64,000 nt of DNA from an uncultured Burkholderiales bacterium (GCA_903876885.1 CAIRBP010000004.1:1-64000); one strand, 5' to 3'; positions 16,537-25,603 are shown, counted from the first letter of the stretch. A program made the numbers and translations. Notes: a model not told the origin generated them from the sequence alone.

Positions 16537-19182
16537 ATGCCTATGAATATGCCTTACTTACCGATTTCCATTACCCAAAGTTCCGTTGATGCCAATTCCG
16601 ACTCAGACCCGGGCGAGACCCAGGAATGGTTGGAGGCGTTTACTTCCCTCGTACATACCCAAGGACCTGAGCGAGCGCACTTCTTACTTAACGTACTCCA
16701 TACGGTATCCTCCAAGCTAGGCGTTAAATGGTCGCCTAACTTAGTGACACATTACATCAACAGCATCCCCGTCGAAGAGCAGCCCCCTTTTCCTGGAGAC
16801 CTGGCCATTGAGGAGAGGCTTGGGTCATTGATGCGTTGGAATGCATTAGCCATGGTTGCACGCGCAAATACGGCCTACGGGGAATTAGGCGGACACATCT
16901 CAAGTTATGCAAGTGCCGCTGATTTGTTTGAGGTTGGATTTAACCATTTTTTTAAAGCAAGAAATAACTCCCAAGGCGGAGATTTGGTGTTTTTTCAACC
17001 CCATAGTGCGCCAGGTGTTTATGCAAGGGCATATTTAGAGGGGCGACTAAACGCCAATGACCTATCTAGCTACAGACAAGAGATTACAGCCCACACAAGA
17101 GGAGCTCGTGGACTTAGCTCCTACCCTCACCCCTGGTTGATGCCTGATTTTTGGCAATTTCCAACTGGCTCTATGGGTATTGGTCCAATAAGCTCCATTT
17201 ATCATGCGCGTTTTATGCGCTATTTAACGCACAGAAAGCTTCTTGATTGCGCAGGTAGAAAAGTGTGGGGAGTATTTGGTGATGGAGAGATGGACGAGCC
17301 TGAGAGCATGAGTGCTCTAACGCTCGCTTCCAGAGAACGCTTAGATAATTTAATATGGGTCGTCAATTGCAACCTGCAACGCCTTGACGGTCCCGTTCGA
17401 GGAAATGGACGAATCATTGATGAATTGGAGCAACTATTTGTCGGCGCGGGTTGGAGAGTCATCAAACTAATTTGGGGTAGTGATTGGGATGGACTCTTTG
17501 CAAGAGATGTGAGCGCGGCACTCATTCGAGCATTCTCAAATACCGTGGACGGTCAAATGCAGACATTTGCCGCCAAGGACGGAAGATTTAACAGGGATCA
17601 TTTTTTTGGACAAAATCCGGAGCTTGCCCAACTCGCACAAGGTATGACTGATGAGCAAATCGACAGACTCAAAAGAGGAGGACATGATTTAGTCAAGATC
17701 TATGCTGCATACGAAGCAGCGGCAAAGCACTCTGGCCAACCTGTCGTAATCTTAGCGCACACCAAAAAAGGTTACGGTATGGGGAGCGCTGGGCAAGGTA
17801 AGATGACAACACATAGTCAAAAGAAACTTGATGAGACCGCCCTCATTGAGTTTAGGAACCGCTTTAATCTGCCTATGACTGACCAACAAGTCATCGATTT
17901 GGAGTTTTACAGGCCGGCAGAAGATTCACCCGAAATGCAGTACTTACAAAACAGGCGAACCGTTTTAGGTGGACACATTCCAAAGAGAGAGAGCGAAGCA
18001 CCCAAGATTAACATACCAAAAATAGATTCCTATGCAACCTTTGCACTAGAAGCGAACGGTAAAGAGATGTCTACTACTATGGCATTCGTGCGGTTATTAG
18101 GGAATTTGTTAAAAGAGTCAACAATTGGTCCACGAATAGTTCCCATCGTAGCTGATGAGGCTAGAACTTTTGGAATGGCCAACTTATTTAAACAAGTTGG
18201 AATCTACTCGAGCGTGGGACAACGCTATGAGCCAGAGGACATCGGCTCAGTGCTCAGTTATAGAGAAGCCTTGGACGGCCAAATCTTAGAAGAGGGCATC
18301 AGTGAAGCGGGTGCAATAGCGAGCTGGACTGCTGCAGCAACAAGTTATAGCGTTCACGGCTTGCCAATGTTGCCTTTTTATATTTATTACTCAATGTTTG
18401 GTTTCCAAAGAGTTGGTGATGCAATTTGGGCCGCTGCTGACCAACGTTCAAGAGGATTCTTACTTGGTGCAACATCAGGGAGGACAACGCTTGGCGGAGA
18501 AGGCTTACAACATCAAGACGGGACCAGCCATTTAATCGCAGCGACTATACCTAACTGTAAGGCTTATGATCCAGCATACGCTTATGAGATGTCTATCATC
18601 ATTGATCACGGTATGCGTGAGATGATGGAGATGCAGCTAGATGTTTTTTATTACGTAACTCTTATGAATGAGAACTACGAGCAGCCCAGCATGGGAGCGG
18701 TTGATGCTGGCCACATCATAAAAGGTTGCTACAAATTTTCTGATCCTGAAAGCGCAGTAAAGACCAAATCAAAACGCGTCACTCTGCTTGGATCTGGAGC
18801 AATCATGACCGAGGTAGTTAAGGCGCAAAAAATTCTAAAAGAACAAGGAATTGAATCAGACATATTTAGCATAACCAGTTGGAGTGAACTTGCACGGGAT
18901 GGACTCGAGGTTGAAAAGATGGCGATTAAAGGAAACCCAGTTAAACGCAAGCCTTTCATCTACGATCAACTCACTATGAGTTCTGGTCCAATCATTGCTG
19001 CAAGTGATTACGTCAGAACTGTGCCTGAGAGCATTCGCGCCTATCTACCTGAGGGTCGCAGTTATATCACCTTAGGTACGGACGGATTTGGACGAAGTGA
19101 CACACGCTCCGCCCTCAGAGACTACTTTGAAGTTGATGCTCAGCATATTGCAGACACCGCTCAATATGCGCTTTCACTTTAG
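16537..19182 (+). CDS. Homodimeric E1 2-oxoacid dehydrogenase (AceE/MdeB-like, solo copy)
   Basis: An 881-residue thiamine diphosphate enzyme of the homodimeric pyruvate dehydrogenase E1 family. It shows GGHISSYASAADLFEVGFNH near 118-137, the ThDP/Mg motif from GDGE (248-251) to NCNLQ (277-281), and the transketolase-like C-terminal half with RTTLGGEGLQHQDG near 648. No aceF or lpd gene is nearby, so it must use E2/E3 subunits encoded elsewhere. The divergent Lrp-type regulator resembles the mdeR-mdeB arrangement of P. putida, where the E1 homologue acts on 2-oxobutyrate from methionine breakdown, or other amino-acid-controlled E1 paralogues. Pyruvate remains possible. Start codons at 16537, 16543 and 16549 are all possible. 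Confidence 0.88.
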   Translation: MPMNMPYLPISITQSSVDANSDSDPGETQEWLEAFTSLVHTQGPERAHFLLNVLHTVSSKLGVKWSPNLVTHYINSIPVEEQPPFPGDLAIEERLGSLMRWNALAMVARANTAYGELGGHISSYASAADLFEVGFNHFFKARNNSQGGDLVFFQPHSAPGVYARAYLEGRLNANDLSSYRQEITAHTRGARGLSSYPHPWLMPDFWQFPTGSMGIGPISSIYHARFMRYLTHRKLLDCAGRKVWGVFGDGEMDEPESMSALTLASRERLDNLIWVVNCNLQRLDGPVRGNGRIIDELEQLFVGAGWRVIKLIWGSDWDGLFARDVSAALIRAFSNTVDGQMQTFAAKDGRFNRDHFFGQNPELAQLAQGMTDEQIDRLKRGGHDLVKIYAAYEAAAKHSGQPVVILAHTKKGYGMGSAGQGKMTTHSQKKLDETALIEFRNRFNLPMTDQQVIDLEFYRPAEDSPEMQYLQNRRTVLGGHIPKRESEAPKINIPKIDSYATFALEANGKEMSTTMAFVRLLGNLLKESTIGPRIVPIVADEARTFGMANLFKQVGIYSSVGQRYEPEDIGSVLSYREALDGQILEEGISEAGAIASWTAAATSYSVHGLPMLPFYIYYSMFGFQRVGDAIWAAADQRSRGFLLGATSGRTTLGGEGLQHQDGTSHLIAATIPNCKAYDPAYAYEMSIIIDHGMREMMEMQLDVFYYVTLMNENYEQPSMGAVDAGHIIKGCYKFSDPESAVKTKSKRVTLLGSGAIMTEVVKAQKILKEQGIESDIFSITSWSELARDGLEVEKMAIKGNPVKRKPFIYDQLTMSSGPIIAASDYVRTVPESIRAYLPEGRSYITLGTDGFGRSDTRSALRDYFEVDAQHIADTAQYALSL

Positions 19183-19315
19183 TGACTCTTTCTTTGTAGA
19201 CTACTACAAAAGAGGATAGCTATTACTTTAGTAATATAAATTAGCTGACCTTATAAATTTATATTGAATTGATCCCTAAATACAATGATTGGAAAATAAG
19301 TCTATACTACAAAGG

Positions 19316-20080
19316 ATGTATAAATTTAAATCCATCGCTCACATAAAACTGCGCTCGTTTATAAAAACTATTGGACGTTTGGTTTTACTTTTATTGACTT
19401 CGTCTGCACTTCACGCTGAGAGCCAATTTGAAGGCTTTTATGAGCAAGCTGGTATTGGATTTACTAAAACAAACTTTAATTTAACCACTACCCCTCTTAC
19501 TGTATCAACTTACTCCTTTCCCACGTCTACTTCGGTAAATAATACTACCAATTTAAGTGGCGAGCTCTCTGCAGGATACTTTAAGACGATAAAGAATAAT
19601 TTTCTACTAGGACTTATGGTGGATGCTCATCCTTTCGCATCACCTACTAATGATTTTGGAGTTTCAATCGCAACAACCCCTACAGCGTCTACTGTTAGTG
19701 GAGGGCTAAAAAATCAGGGAAATGCCGCTCTTAACCTAACGCCGGCTTGGGAGATTACAACTGAATCTTTAGCCTATTTGAAGTTAGGTTACGTTTGGGG
19801 TACTATTCAAAAGAACACTACTCTGACCAGCACTTCAGGTGTCACAACCTCAACTCAAAGTTTAAATTTAACCGGGACTAACTTTGGTTTTGGTTTCAAA
19901 AGAATTATTGACAATCAGCTCTTTGCATTTACTGAAATAAACATAGTCTATAAAAACGACAGTACTCAAGCCAACGCCATTCCGATAACTCTCGCTAAAA
20001 ATAGCCTAACAGCCAACTATTCTGCAACGGCAGGAGGCAGTTATTACAATGCACTAGTTGGATTAGGTTACCGCTTCTAA
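19316..20080 (+). CDS. Putative outer-membrane beta-barrel protein
   Basis: About 254 residues. A basic N-terminus and hydrophobic stretch (RLVLLLLTSSALHA) form a signal peptide ending before ESQFEGFYEQAG. The mature part is rich in Thr, Ser, Asn and alternating hydrophobic residues, with GYFKTIKNNFLLGLMVDAH, AYLKLGYVWGT and a final YYNALVGLGYRF. A C-terminal Phe after an amphipathic strand is typical of BAM-inserted outer-membrane barrels (OmpW/Omp25-like porin folds). The ATG at 19316 was preferred over an in-frame TTG at 19289; neither has a convincing ribosome-binding site. It stands alone between the E1 gene and a convergent hydrolase gene. Confidence 0.65.
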   Translation: MYKFKSIAHIKLRSFIKTIGRLVLLLLTSSALHAESQFEGFYEQAGIGFTKTNFNLTTTPLTVSTYSFPTSTSVNNTTNLSGELSAGYFKTIKNNFLLGLMVDAHPFASPTNDFGVSIATTPTASTVSGGLKNQGNAALNLTPAWEITTESLAYLKLGYVWGTIQKNTTLTSTSGVTTSTQSLNLTGTNFGFGFKRIIDNQLFAFTEINIVYKNDSTQANAIPITLAKNSLTANYSATAGGSYYNALVGLGYRF

Positions 20081-20123
20081 TCGGTTTGAGCCCAAACTCC
20101 TTAGGTCCTATTTGCTTTCACAG

Positions 20124-21194
20124 CTACTTTAGAAACGCAAGTACTTTCTCCATAAATAACTCATGAACCTCTAAATGAGGAACATGTCCTGCGTTTGGTA
20201 TAGGAAATAGAGTTGCACGTGGGATGATTGATGCGACCTCTTTACCAAGTTGAACAAAATCTCCCATCGACTTAATGGCCTCAGCAGGGGCAAAGCGACG
20301 ACCAAAAACGGTATGGTCCAGTTGCCCAATAACTAATAAAGTGGGCGGTTGTATTAAAGGAAAATCTGATACCACTGGTCTTTCTGCAATCATTTGAAAA
20401 GTCCGCACAGAAGTCATTGAGAAGCGCTCGTAATCAGGTCCATTTTTAACACGAACATAATTCTCTACAAAAGTGTCATACTTTGGGTCCCAGTTAGGAA
20501 AATAACTGCGCATAAACTTTCGGTAACTTGCCTCAGTCTGAGCCATTTCAAGTTTCAATAGAAGATCATTATTTTGGGGAGGTATAGCTTTGCTGTAATC
20601 CTCAAGACCTATTGGATTTTCGAGTACTAAACGGCGAACAACACTCGGATAGAGCCTTACAAAGCGAACGCCCACCATACCACCCATTGAGTTGGCAATG
20701 ACGTTAACCTCTCTCACATTCAAAAACTTCAGCAACTGAATGGTGTTTCCACACAAATCGTCAAAGTGATAAGGGACCTGCGGTTTGGAGGACTTTCCAA
20801 ATCCAATCTGATCTGGCGCAACAACGCGGTATCCAGCATTTACAAAATCTTTGATAGTCGAGGCCCAATAATCACTAGAAAAATTCTTGCCGTGAAACAA
20901 CAAAACAGTCCCTATTTCCTTACCCACTGGAGCGACATCCATGTAGGCCATTTTGACGGCGACACCACCGAGTTCAGTATCGAAGTAACGCACTGGATAG
21001 GGGTACTCCAGTTGAGATAGATTTAGATCAAGTGCGGGTGAATTTGCATATAAATCGGGCTCAGTGCCTGAAGAAGCATTACTTGAAACTACTTGTGATG
21101 ACTCAGACGGCTTAGGGCTAATTTGAGCCAGTGAGATTTGTGAGAAACAGAATACGCAGCTTACCAATAAAAGTAAGCACTTTAGGTTGTGCAT
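20124..21194 (-). CDS. Secreted alpha/beta hydrolase
   Basis: A 356-residue alpha/beta-hydrolase with an N-terminal signal peptide (about 1-23, ending SLAQ) and a Ser-rich linker to about 60. The fold shows the oxyanion motif LLFHGKNF near 98-105, DQIGFGKSSKP near 128-138, the nucleophile elbow ANSMGG with Ser169, an acidic residue in IGQLDHTVFG near 290, and the final His in NAGHVPHLE near 337. The elbow has Asn before the Ser, where GxSxG enzymes have Gly-x. It resembles C-C hydrolases and epoxide-hydrolase-like esterases; the substrate is unknown. The exported location is less usual for this family. Confidence 0.82.
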   Translation of the reverse strand: MHNLKCLLLLVSCVFCFSQISLAQISPKPSESSQVVSSNASSGTEPDLYANSPALDLNLSQLEYPYPVRYFDTELGGVAVKMAYMDVAPVGKEIGTVLLFHGKNFSSDYWASTIKDFVNAGYRVVAPDQIGFGKSSKPQVPYHFDDLCGNTIQLLKFLNVREVNVIANSMGGMVGVRFVRLYPSVVRRLVLENPIGLEDYSKAIPPQNNDLLLKLEMAQTEASYRKFMRSYFPNWDPKYDTFVENYVRVKNGPDYERFSMTSVRTFQMIAERPVVSDFPLIQPPTLLVIGQLDHTVFGRRFAPAEAIKSMGDFVQLGKEVASIIPRATLFPIPNAGHVPHLEVHELFMEKVLAFLK

Positions 21195-21304
21195 GAAATC
21201 GCCTTGCCGAGGAATATTTTAAAATGACTTATGTGAATTATAGAAGCGAAACTGTACCCCAGAGCAAAGGACTCTTTGAAAGGGTATGGATGGACAAAGC
21301 CTAA

Positions 21305-22162
21305 TTAAGCTTGAAGATTCAAAAGACCCCCAGTTGATTGCATATTCTTCATATTTGTTTCAAAATTCTGAAGAAATGAAATCAAAGAGGAAGTCCCTCC
21401 TGAGCCTCCTTGAGAACTAATTAGCTTGTCATAACTACTTTGTAACTCTGATACTTGGGGGTCAGTTGGCGGATGAACCGAAGTACTAGTAGTCCCACTT
21501 GTATTTAATTCTGATGCAGCAGTTGGATTTTTAGCCAATTGTTCAATTAAATTTTGTAATCCACTAGACATTTGATTAGAAGCAGTTGGACCATAAGGGT
21601 TTTGTTTACCAGACAAATTTGAAGAGGAACTGCCTGAGGCAGTTGTTCCCTGTGATTGCAACTTGGTAAGTAAGTTACTCAAGAAATTGTCCATGTTTTG
21701 AGCAATCTCTTGTGCTGGACTAACCAATCCTGCTGCGGATACAGAGGCAATTCCAGCCAAAGATGTAGCACCTCCAGAGTTCGAATCTGTCATGGACAGA
21801 GCACTGAATAGCGAATTATTTAACCCAGAGTTCGTAGATCCTGAGCTTGCATCAGAGAGCAAGGGATTACTAGATACAGCTTGGTTTTGTAATGTCTGTA
21901 ATGCAGTTGTGATTTGTTGAGCTTGCGAGACGCTACCTCCGTTTAAAGCATCGCTAAGCTGCCCCATCAAAGTTTGTGTAGTCACATCTGGCATTGAGGA
22001 GGATGAATTCTGAGATATAGCAGAAAAAATATTCTTCGCACTCGCTAAGTCTCCACCACCTAGCGCTGTTCCTAATGACTGAAGATTTGCATTGCTACTG
22101 GACAAAGAGCTTAAAGTAGAATTTTGACTAAGTAACTGTGTATTTAACGAACTGATACTCAT
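21305..22162 (-). CDS. Ser/Asn/Gln-rich protein with two GxL-xxA-type repeats, unknown function
   Basis: A 285-residue protein without signal peptide, starting at MSISSLNTQLL; longer frames add an implausible Cys/His-rich stretch. It is very rich in Ser, Asn, Gln, Gly and Thr and has no Cys. Two related segments near 30-52 (SLGTALGGGDLASAKNIFSAI) and 62-84 (QLSDALNGGSVSQAQQITTAL) resemble the 'ALxxGdLxxAqxxFxxLq' repeat seen in many uncharacterised proteobacterial proteins. Short hydrophobic helices separated by Ser/Gly linkers suggest a filamentous or flexible protein. No partner gene is evident and I do not assign a function. Confidence 0.6.
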   Translation of the reverse strand: MSISSLNTQLLSQNSTLSSLSSSNANLQSLGTALGGGDLASAKNIFSAISQNSSSSMPDVTTQTLMGQLSDALNGGSVSQAQQITTALQTLQNQAVSSNPLLSDASSGSTNSGLNNSLFSALSMTDSNSGGATSLAGIASVSAAGLVSPAQEIAQNMDNFLSNLLTKLQSQGTTASGSSSSNLSGKQNPYGPTASNQMSSGLQNLIEQLAKNPTAASELNTSGTTSTSVHPPTDPQVSELQSSYDKLISSQGGSGGTSSLISFLQNFETNMKNMQSTGGLLNLQA

Positions 22163-22388
22163 AATAATAATTACACTCTTTGGCGTTGGTGATGATTGGT
22201 GCCAAAGCACATGCATAAAGCATGCCCTAGCCCTCAAAATCCAAATTACGTGCTTATTATCAAGTAGCGGTCAAATCGGAGCTCTGATTTTTGCAGTAAC
22301 AATCACAAAGAATGCCCTTGTATTAAAGCAAAGGCAAATAAAGACCCGTAAGTGGCAATAATTTGCCAGTTAAATTTAGTACAGAAAA

Positions 22389-23018
22389 TTACATTGGAGG
22401 TTTGAAACCGTCGCGTCCCACCATTATTCTTGAAGTAGTTGGTTGCCCATTCTTTTCGGCGGCGATTACAACTGCATTCGCTCCGGGCACAAGCAATCCG
22501 GAATTACCTGGTCGATAACTAACTACTGGCACACTTTCCGGTACAAATACGATTTTCTCTCCATCTTTATACCTTAAATGCATCTCTCTAGAATTGCCAA
22601 CGCTAATCAATTCCTCAACTACGGCATTTGTCATAGTGCTGCCTGGAACACTATCCCAGGGTCTATGACCCTCCCCCGTTCCTCGCATAGATTCGGGGAA
22701 CACATGCACCTCTAAAGCAATCAATCGACCGTTCTTATCGGTTAAGGCTGCGGTTCCTATGTATGAATTTTTCTCTATTTTTGCCATCTCAATTGGGTAG
22801 ACCTCCTGGATACTCAATTGTTGATCTAGAGTTATCGGGATCACTTCGCCATTTCTTTCCTTGAACACTATTGATGTTTCCCTTACCTCAAGAACAGTAC
22901 CTCTCAAACGAACGCTCTGAGTAGTTGGAACTTGTTGGATATTTTGAGCGAGTGAATAGTGCGCGTACATCAAACTAATGGACAGCCCAATTGATAAACA
23001 AGATATAAATTTTTTCAT
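22389..23018 (-). CDS. Exported protein of unknown function, DUF5666-like
   Basis: A 209-residue protein with a clear signal peptide (1-24, ending SLAQ). The mature part begins with VRLRGTVLEVRETSIVFKERNG, an OB/DUF5666-like small beta-barrel start (G-T-V-x-x-V), and a second such strand set near 128-160. It contains GTGEGHRPWDSVPGSTMTNA near 112-131, a stretch I associate with widespread uncharacterised periplasmic proteins (often described only as hypothetical). Asp, Glu and His residues in that stretch could bind metal, but this is speculation. It is 60 bases upstream of the next minus-strand gene start region and may share a transcript with the binding protein at 23079. Confidence 0.65.
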   Translation of the reverse strand: MKKFISCLSIGLSISLMYAHYSLAQNIQQVPTTQSVRLRGTVLEVRETSIVFKERNGEVIPITLDQQLSIQEVYPIEMAKIEKNSYIGTAALTDKNGRLIALEVHVFPESMRGTGEGHRPWDSVPGSTMTNAVVEELISVGNSREMHLRYKDGEKIVFVPESVPVVSYRPGNSGLLVPGANAVVIAAEKNGQPTTSRIMVGRDGFKPPM

Positions 23019-23078
23019 TTCAACATTCCTGGAATATTTTGGAGTTTCAATTTCGTTTTTCTAAAACTATAAGAGATG

Positions 23079-23918
23079 CTAGGGTTTAAGCTGCAAATTT
23101 GGAGCTACCGACAGCCGCCCCTCTACTCCGTGTTTAGAAATTAAATTGGCTACTAGGCCAGAAGAGATTGAATCTGAGATAAATTGTTTAAGAAAAACAG
23201 ATGCCTCAGTATTCCCTTTCTTTGTGGCTATCGCTTGTTGTACAGTCATAAAGTGCCCGTCTAAAATTCGGTTATTAGGGTATTTTTCGAGGTCCGTTAT
23301 CAAACCAGGCCTAAGACCGGCGAGCGCGTCAAGCTTGCTATCAATGTACAGCGCCAAAGACGCCTCCAATCCGTTTGCATTTACTAATTCTGCATTTTTA
23401 AGATTACGCTCCATCCATAATCCATAAGCACCAACGCCGAAAACAGCAATCCGCACTCCTGGACTATCGACCTGAGAGATGCTCTGGAGTTTTGAGTTCT
23501 TAGGGACCATGTAAGTTGCCTCAATCTCAACGTATGCAGGAGCAAAATCAATTCGTTGCGCACGGGCGGGATCTGAGCCCACAAGCACAATACCGCAATC
23601 TCCCGAAGCAGCTGCATCCACGGCCTCCATTTGATTCTTGAAGGGTTTCAGCACCAATTTAACGCCCAACTTATTGGCAATCTCAAGCGCCATATCTGGG
23701 GATACCCCAGCAGGGCCGCCGTCTTCATTTTTACCAGTTACGAGTAAAAAATTACCCGTGTAAATTGCTGCGTTCAAAACTCCGTTTGGAGCAAGTTGTT
23801 GAATGATCTTAGGATCCATAGGTTGTGTTCGTCCAGTATTTAGTATGGTAATTAAAACAAGAAATAAACAGAAATGTGGGCGCAATCGATCTTTAAGTAT
23901 TGAAAAAAATGTATCCAT
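23079..23918 (-). CDS. Orphan periplasmic amino-acid-type solute-binding protein
   Basis: About 279 residues, type II (SBP_bac_3) periplasmic binding fold. The hydrophobic signal peptide ends near residue 31. The mature protein has GPAGVSPDMALEIANKLGV near 68-86, the two-lobe hallmark DCGIVLVGSDPARAQRIDFAPAYVEIEATY, and a C-terminal VEGRLSVAP. I place the start at the ATG at 23918 with GAGGA well spaced upstream, not the adjacent TTG. No permease or ATPase gene is nearby, so it either uses a transporter elsewhere or acts as a sensor ligand-binding protein. Polar amino acids are the usual family substrate. Confidence 0.8.
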   Translation of the reverse strand: MDTFFSILKDRLRPHFCLFLVLITILNTGRTQPMDPKIIQQLAPNGVLNAAIYTGNFLLVTGKNEDGGPAGVSPDMALEIANKLGVKLVLKPFKNQMEAVDAAASGDCGIVLVGSDPARAQRIDFAPAYVEIEATYMVPKNSKLQSISQVDSPGVRIAVFGVGAYGLWMERNLKNAELVNANGLEASLALYIDSKLDALAGLRPGLITDLEKYPNNRILDGHFMTVQQAIATKKGNTEASVFLKQFISDSISSGLVANLISKHGVEGRLSVAPNLQLKP

Positions 23919-24105
23919 CAATTTCCTCTTTTTAAAGGACAGAATTTCCTATGATTAAACTGCGCACATATTGAACATCAGACTAAAGCATAGCAGACAA
24001 TGAGGTAAGTAGTATGATTTTTCGAATCTAATATCCAGTCGTTAATACTAGACTTATCTAGCCGTTTTTTTATAAATTAGCGTATAAGTAAATTCAACAA
24101 AATCG

Positions 24106-24546
24106 TTAATGCAAAAATTTACAGGTTACTTTCTCTATTTTGTTGAGCGTAGGCTTATATGAAAAGAGCTCGCTAGTCCGAGTATTAAGTTCAAAAATAT
24201 TTTCATAGGAAAGACCTTGAAATGTAAATTTCATGAACTCACGGTAAGAGTAAAAACTTCCAACAATGTTGTAGGGCACACGTCCAATATCACTGCCGTC
24301 CTCCTTAGAACCCACAAAAACCCAGCCGTCATAGAACAGATAAGTATTTTGTGGACACTTCCAAAGCTTACCCCTTGCAAGTGCAATATTCAAAATACTT
24401 TGCATTGCCTCCTTATTGTCTTGCTGTATGGAATTGTAAATTTGCCGATCCCGCTCAGTATTTTGATACATCCTGTCCGCGTCTTGAGCGCGACTCAAGA
24501 AAGGGCAAAAGAAAAGTAATAGGATACTAAGCCGGACAATCAACAT
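24106..24546 (-). CDS. Small exported protein of unknown function
   Basis: A 146-residue protein with a signal peptide (1-20, LLLFFCPFLSRAQ). The mature part is charged and aromatic (YNSIQQDNKEAMQSILNIA, then a C-terminal half with many Phe/Tyr), with two Cys, at about 63 (KWKCPQNTY-like segment) and 142 (KVTCKFLH), that could form a disulfide. I recognise no family. It is the last gene of the three-gene minus-strand operon 25603-24106, starting 26 bases after the MORN gene ends, so it probably works with that exported MORN protein and the haem lipoprotein. Confidence 0.55.
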   Translation of the reverse strand: MLIVRLSILLLFFCPFLSRAQDADRMYQNTERDRQIYNSIQQDNKEAMQSILNIALARGKLWKCPQNTYLFYDGWVFVGSKEDGSDIGRVPYNIVGSFYSYREFMKFTFQGLSYENIFELNTRTSELFSYKPTLNKIEKVTCKFLH

Positions 24547-24572
24547 ACTTTCTTTTAGGTTCGCAGTTCAAA

Positions 24573-25121
24573 TTATTCCTTAGAGCCTTCTTTTCCATCT
24601 CCGGTTCTGTAAGTTTTAACCAAAACACCTGCTCTCCAAAAGCCTTCTCTGATTAAGGCTCCGTTTTTTGCATATTCTGTTCCGGGCCCATCACGCACTC
24701 CCATTTCAAAAACACCAACAAATCGTGTTCCGTCGTGATAAGTCATATCTCCGTGCCCATGCGGTCTGCCTTCCTTGAACTCACCATCATAGGTTTGCCC
24801 AATAAAATGAGGACCGTTGTATTGGCGCTTTACACCTTTACACTCTGTCCATCGAACTTTGCTATAACTGCCCTTGCACATAGGTAAAGGCTTGGACACT
24901 TCTGTGCTTGGAGTATCTTTGCCCTCCTCTTTACCAACCTCCTTTGTAACTTCTTTTCCAGAGCCCATCTCTTTCGTAACTTCCTTATTTTGTCCGCTAG
25001 GGACTAGGGACTTACTGGCACTCTCTAGGGGAGCCTCCTCTTTGGCAAAGCTACTCGTGATCAATCCAAGAGGTAGTGCTAACAAAAGGGCTAAAGTAGT
25101 TAGATTATTTTTCATTTTCAT
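24573..25121 (-). CDS. Exported MORN-repeat protein
   Basis: A 182-residue protein with a signal peptide (1-26, ending SSFA). A charged linker of near-identical short units (EVTKEMGSGKEVTKEVGK) covers about 45-70. At least three MORN-type repeats follow from about 100: YNGPHFIGQTYDGEFKEGRPHGHG, then DGTRFVGVFEMGVRDGPG, and GALIREGFWRAGVL. MORN repeats form an elongated beta-sheet that usually mediates protein or membrane contact. Two Cys (82 and 94) flank the linker end. It is the middle gene of a tight operon (14 bases after the haem lipoprotein, 26 before the unknown). Exported MORN proteins are common in Proteobacteria but their roles are mostly unknown. Confidence 0.8.
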   Translation of the reverse strand: MKMKNNLTTLALLLALPLGLITSSFAKEEAPLESASKSLVPSGQNKEVTKEMGSGKEVTKEVGKEEGKDTPSTEVSKPLPMCKGSYSKVRWTECKGVKRQYNGPHFIGQTYDGEFKEGRPHGHGDMTYHDGTRFVGVFEMGVRDGPGTEYAKNGALIREGFWRAGVLVKTYRTGDGKEGSKE

Positions 25122-25135
25122 ATGTGATGTTTTAT

Positions 25136-25603
25136 TCAGGGCTTACTGGTCTTCTTTTTATCAAAATAAGCGTACTTCAGATGGCATGCTTCACATGCTT
25201 CATCGATTATTGTTCCGTTATCAAAAACCGCCTGAACGTTCTTAGCCTGTGCAGCGAGTAGCGTCTTTTGTGCTGCCGAACCTAAGTTGTGGGCATAATC
25301 ATTCCAGGCACCGGAATCCTTGGCGCGTTGATCAATCATTAAAAGATTTGAGGCCTCCATGAGAGTTGCAGCACTATTACGAAGGTCGTCCCACTGCTCC
25401 TGGGTGGAGGGGGCAACAATTTTCTCTCCTTTTAGGGTGCTGTACCAAGCCACAGAATCCCATATTCGGTCTGCCGCAGGATCTATCACCCACTGCATTA
25501 ACTCAGAAATACTAAGATAAGTTACATAAGGCGAGGGGTCTCTTTTGGTGCAAGACACAAGCAAAAAAGGTAAAAGTAGGTAGCTGAGATATTTAAAATT
25601 CAA
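25136..25603 (-). CDS. Monohaem cytochrome c lipoprotein with C-terminal CxxCH
   Basis: A 155-residue lipoprotein: the signal peptide ends at the lipobox LLVSC (Cys18). The mature part is nearly all helical and carries one haem-binding motif CEACH at 137-141, close to the C-terminus. A four-helix bundle with the haem site in the last helix is the plan of cytochrome c' and related class II cytochromes. It has an extra segment between helices (TLKGEKIVAPSTQEQWDD). It likely sits in the outer or inner membrane facing the periplasm. First gene of the operon with the MORN protein and a small exported unknown. Electron partners are not evident; gas binding (NO, CO) is a possibility from the fold. 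Confidence 0.78.
   Translation of the reverse strand: MNFKYLSYLLLPFLLVSCTKRDPSPYVTYLSISELMQWVIDPAADRIWDSVAWYSTLKGEKIVAPSTQEQWDDLRNSAATLMEASNLLMIDQRAKDSGAWNDYAHNLGSAAQKTLLAAQAKNVQAVFDNGTIIDEACEACHLKYAYFDKKKTSKP

Noticed and set aside
19193-19210. TTTGTAG-ACTA-CTACAAA hairpin after the E1 dehydrogenase gene
   Set aside because: Stem of 7 bases is AT-rich and is not followed by a T-run; reported only as weak.
22273-22290. Near-palindrome AAATCGGAGCTCTGATTT
   Set aside because: It has a central mismatch and no loop; there is no gene start placed to use it as an operator with confidence.
22353-22368. TGGCAA-TAAT-TTGCCA hairpin downstream of the exported protein at 22389
   Set aside because: The 6-base stem has no adjacent T-run in the direction of transcription, so a terminator call is too weak.
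24048-24074. CTAGA/TCTAG hairpin followed by a T-run
   Set aside because: The T-run lies on the plus strand, but the neighbouring gene ends are on the minus strand, so it does not serve an obvious transcript.
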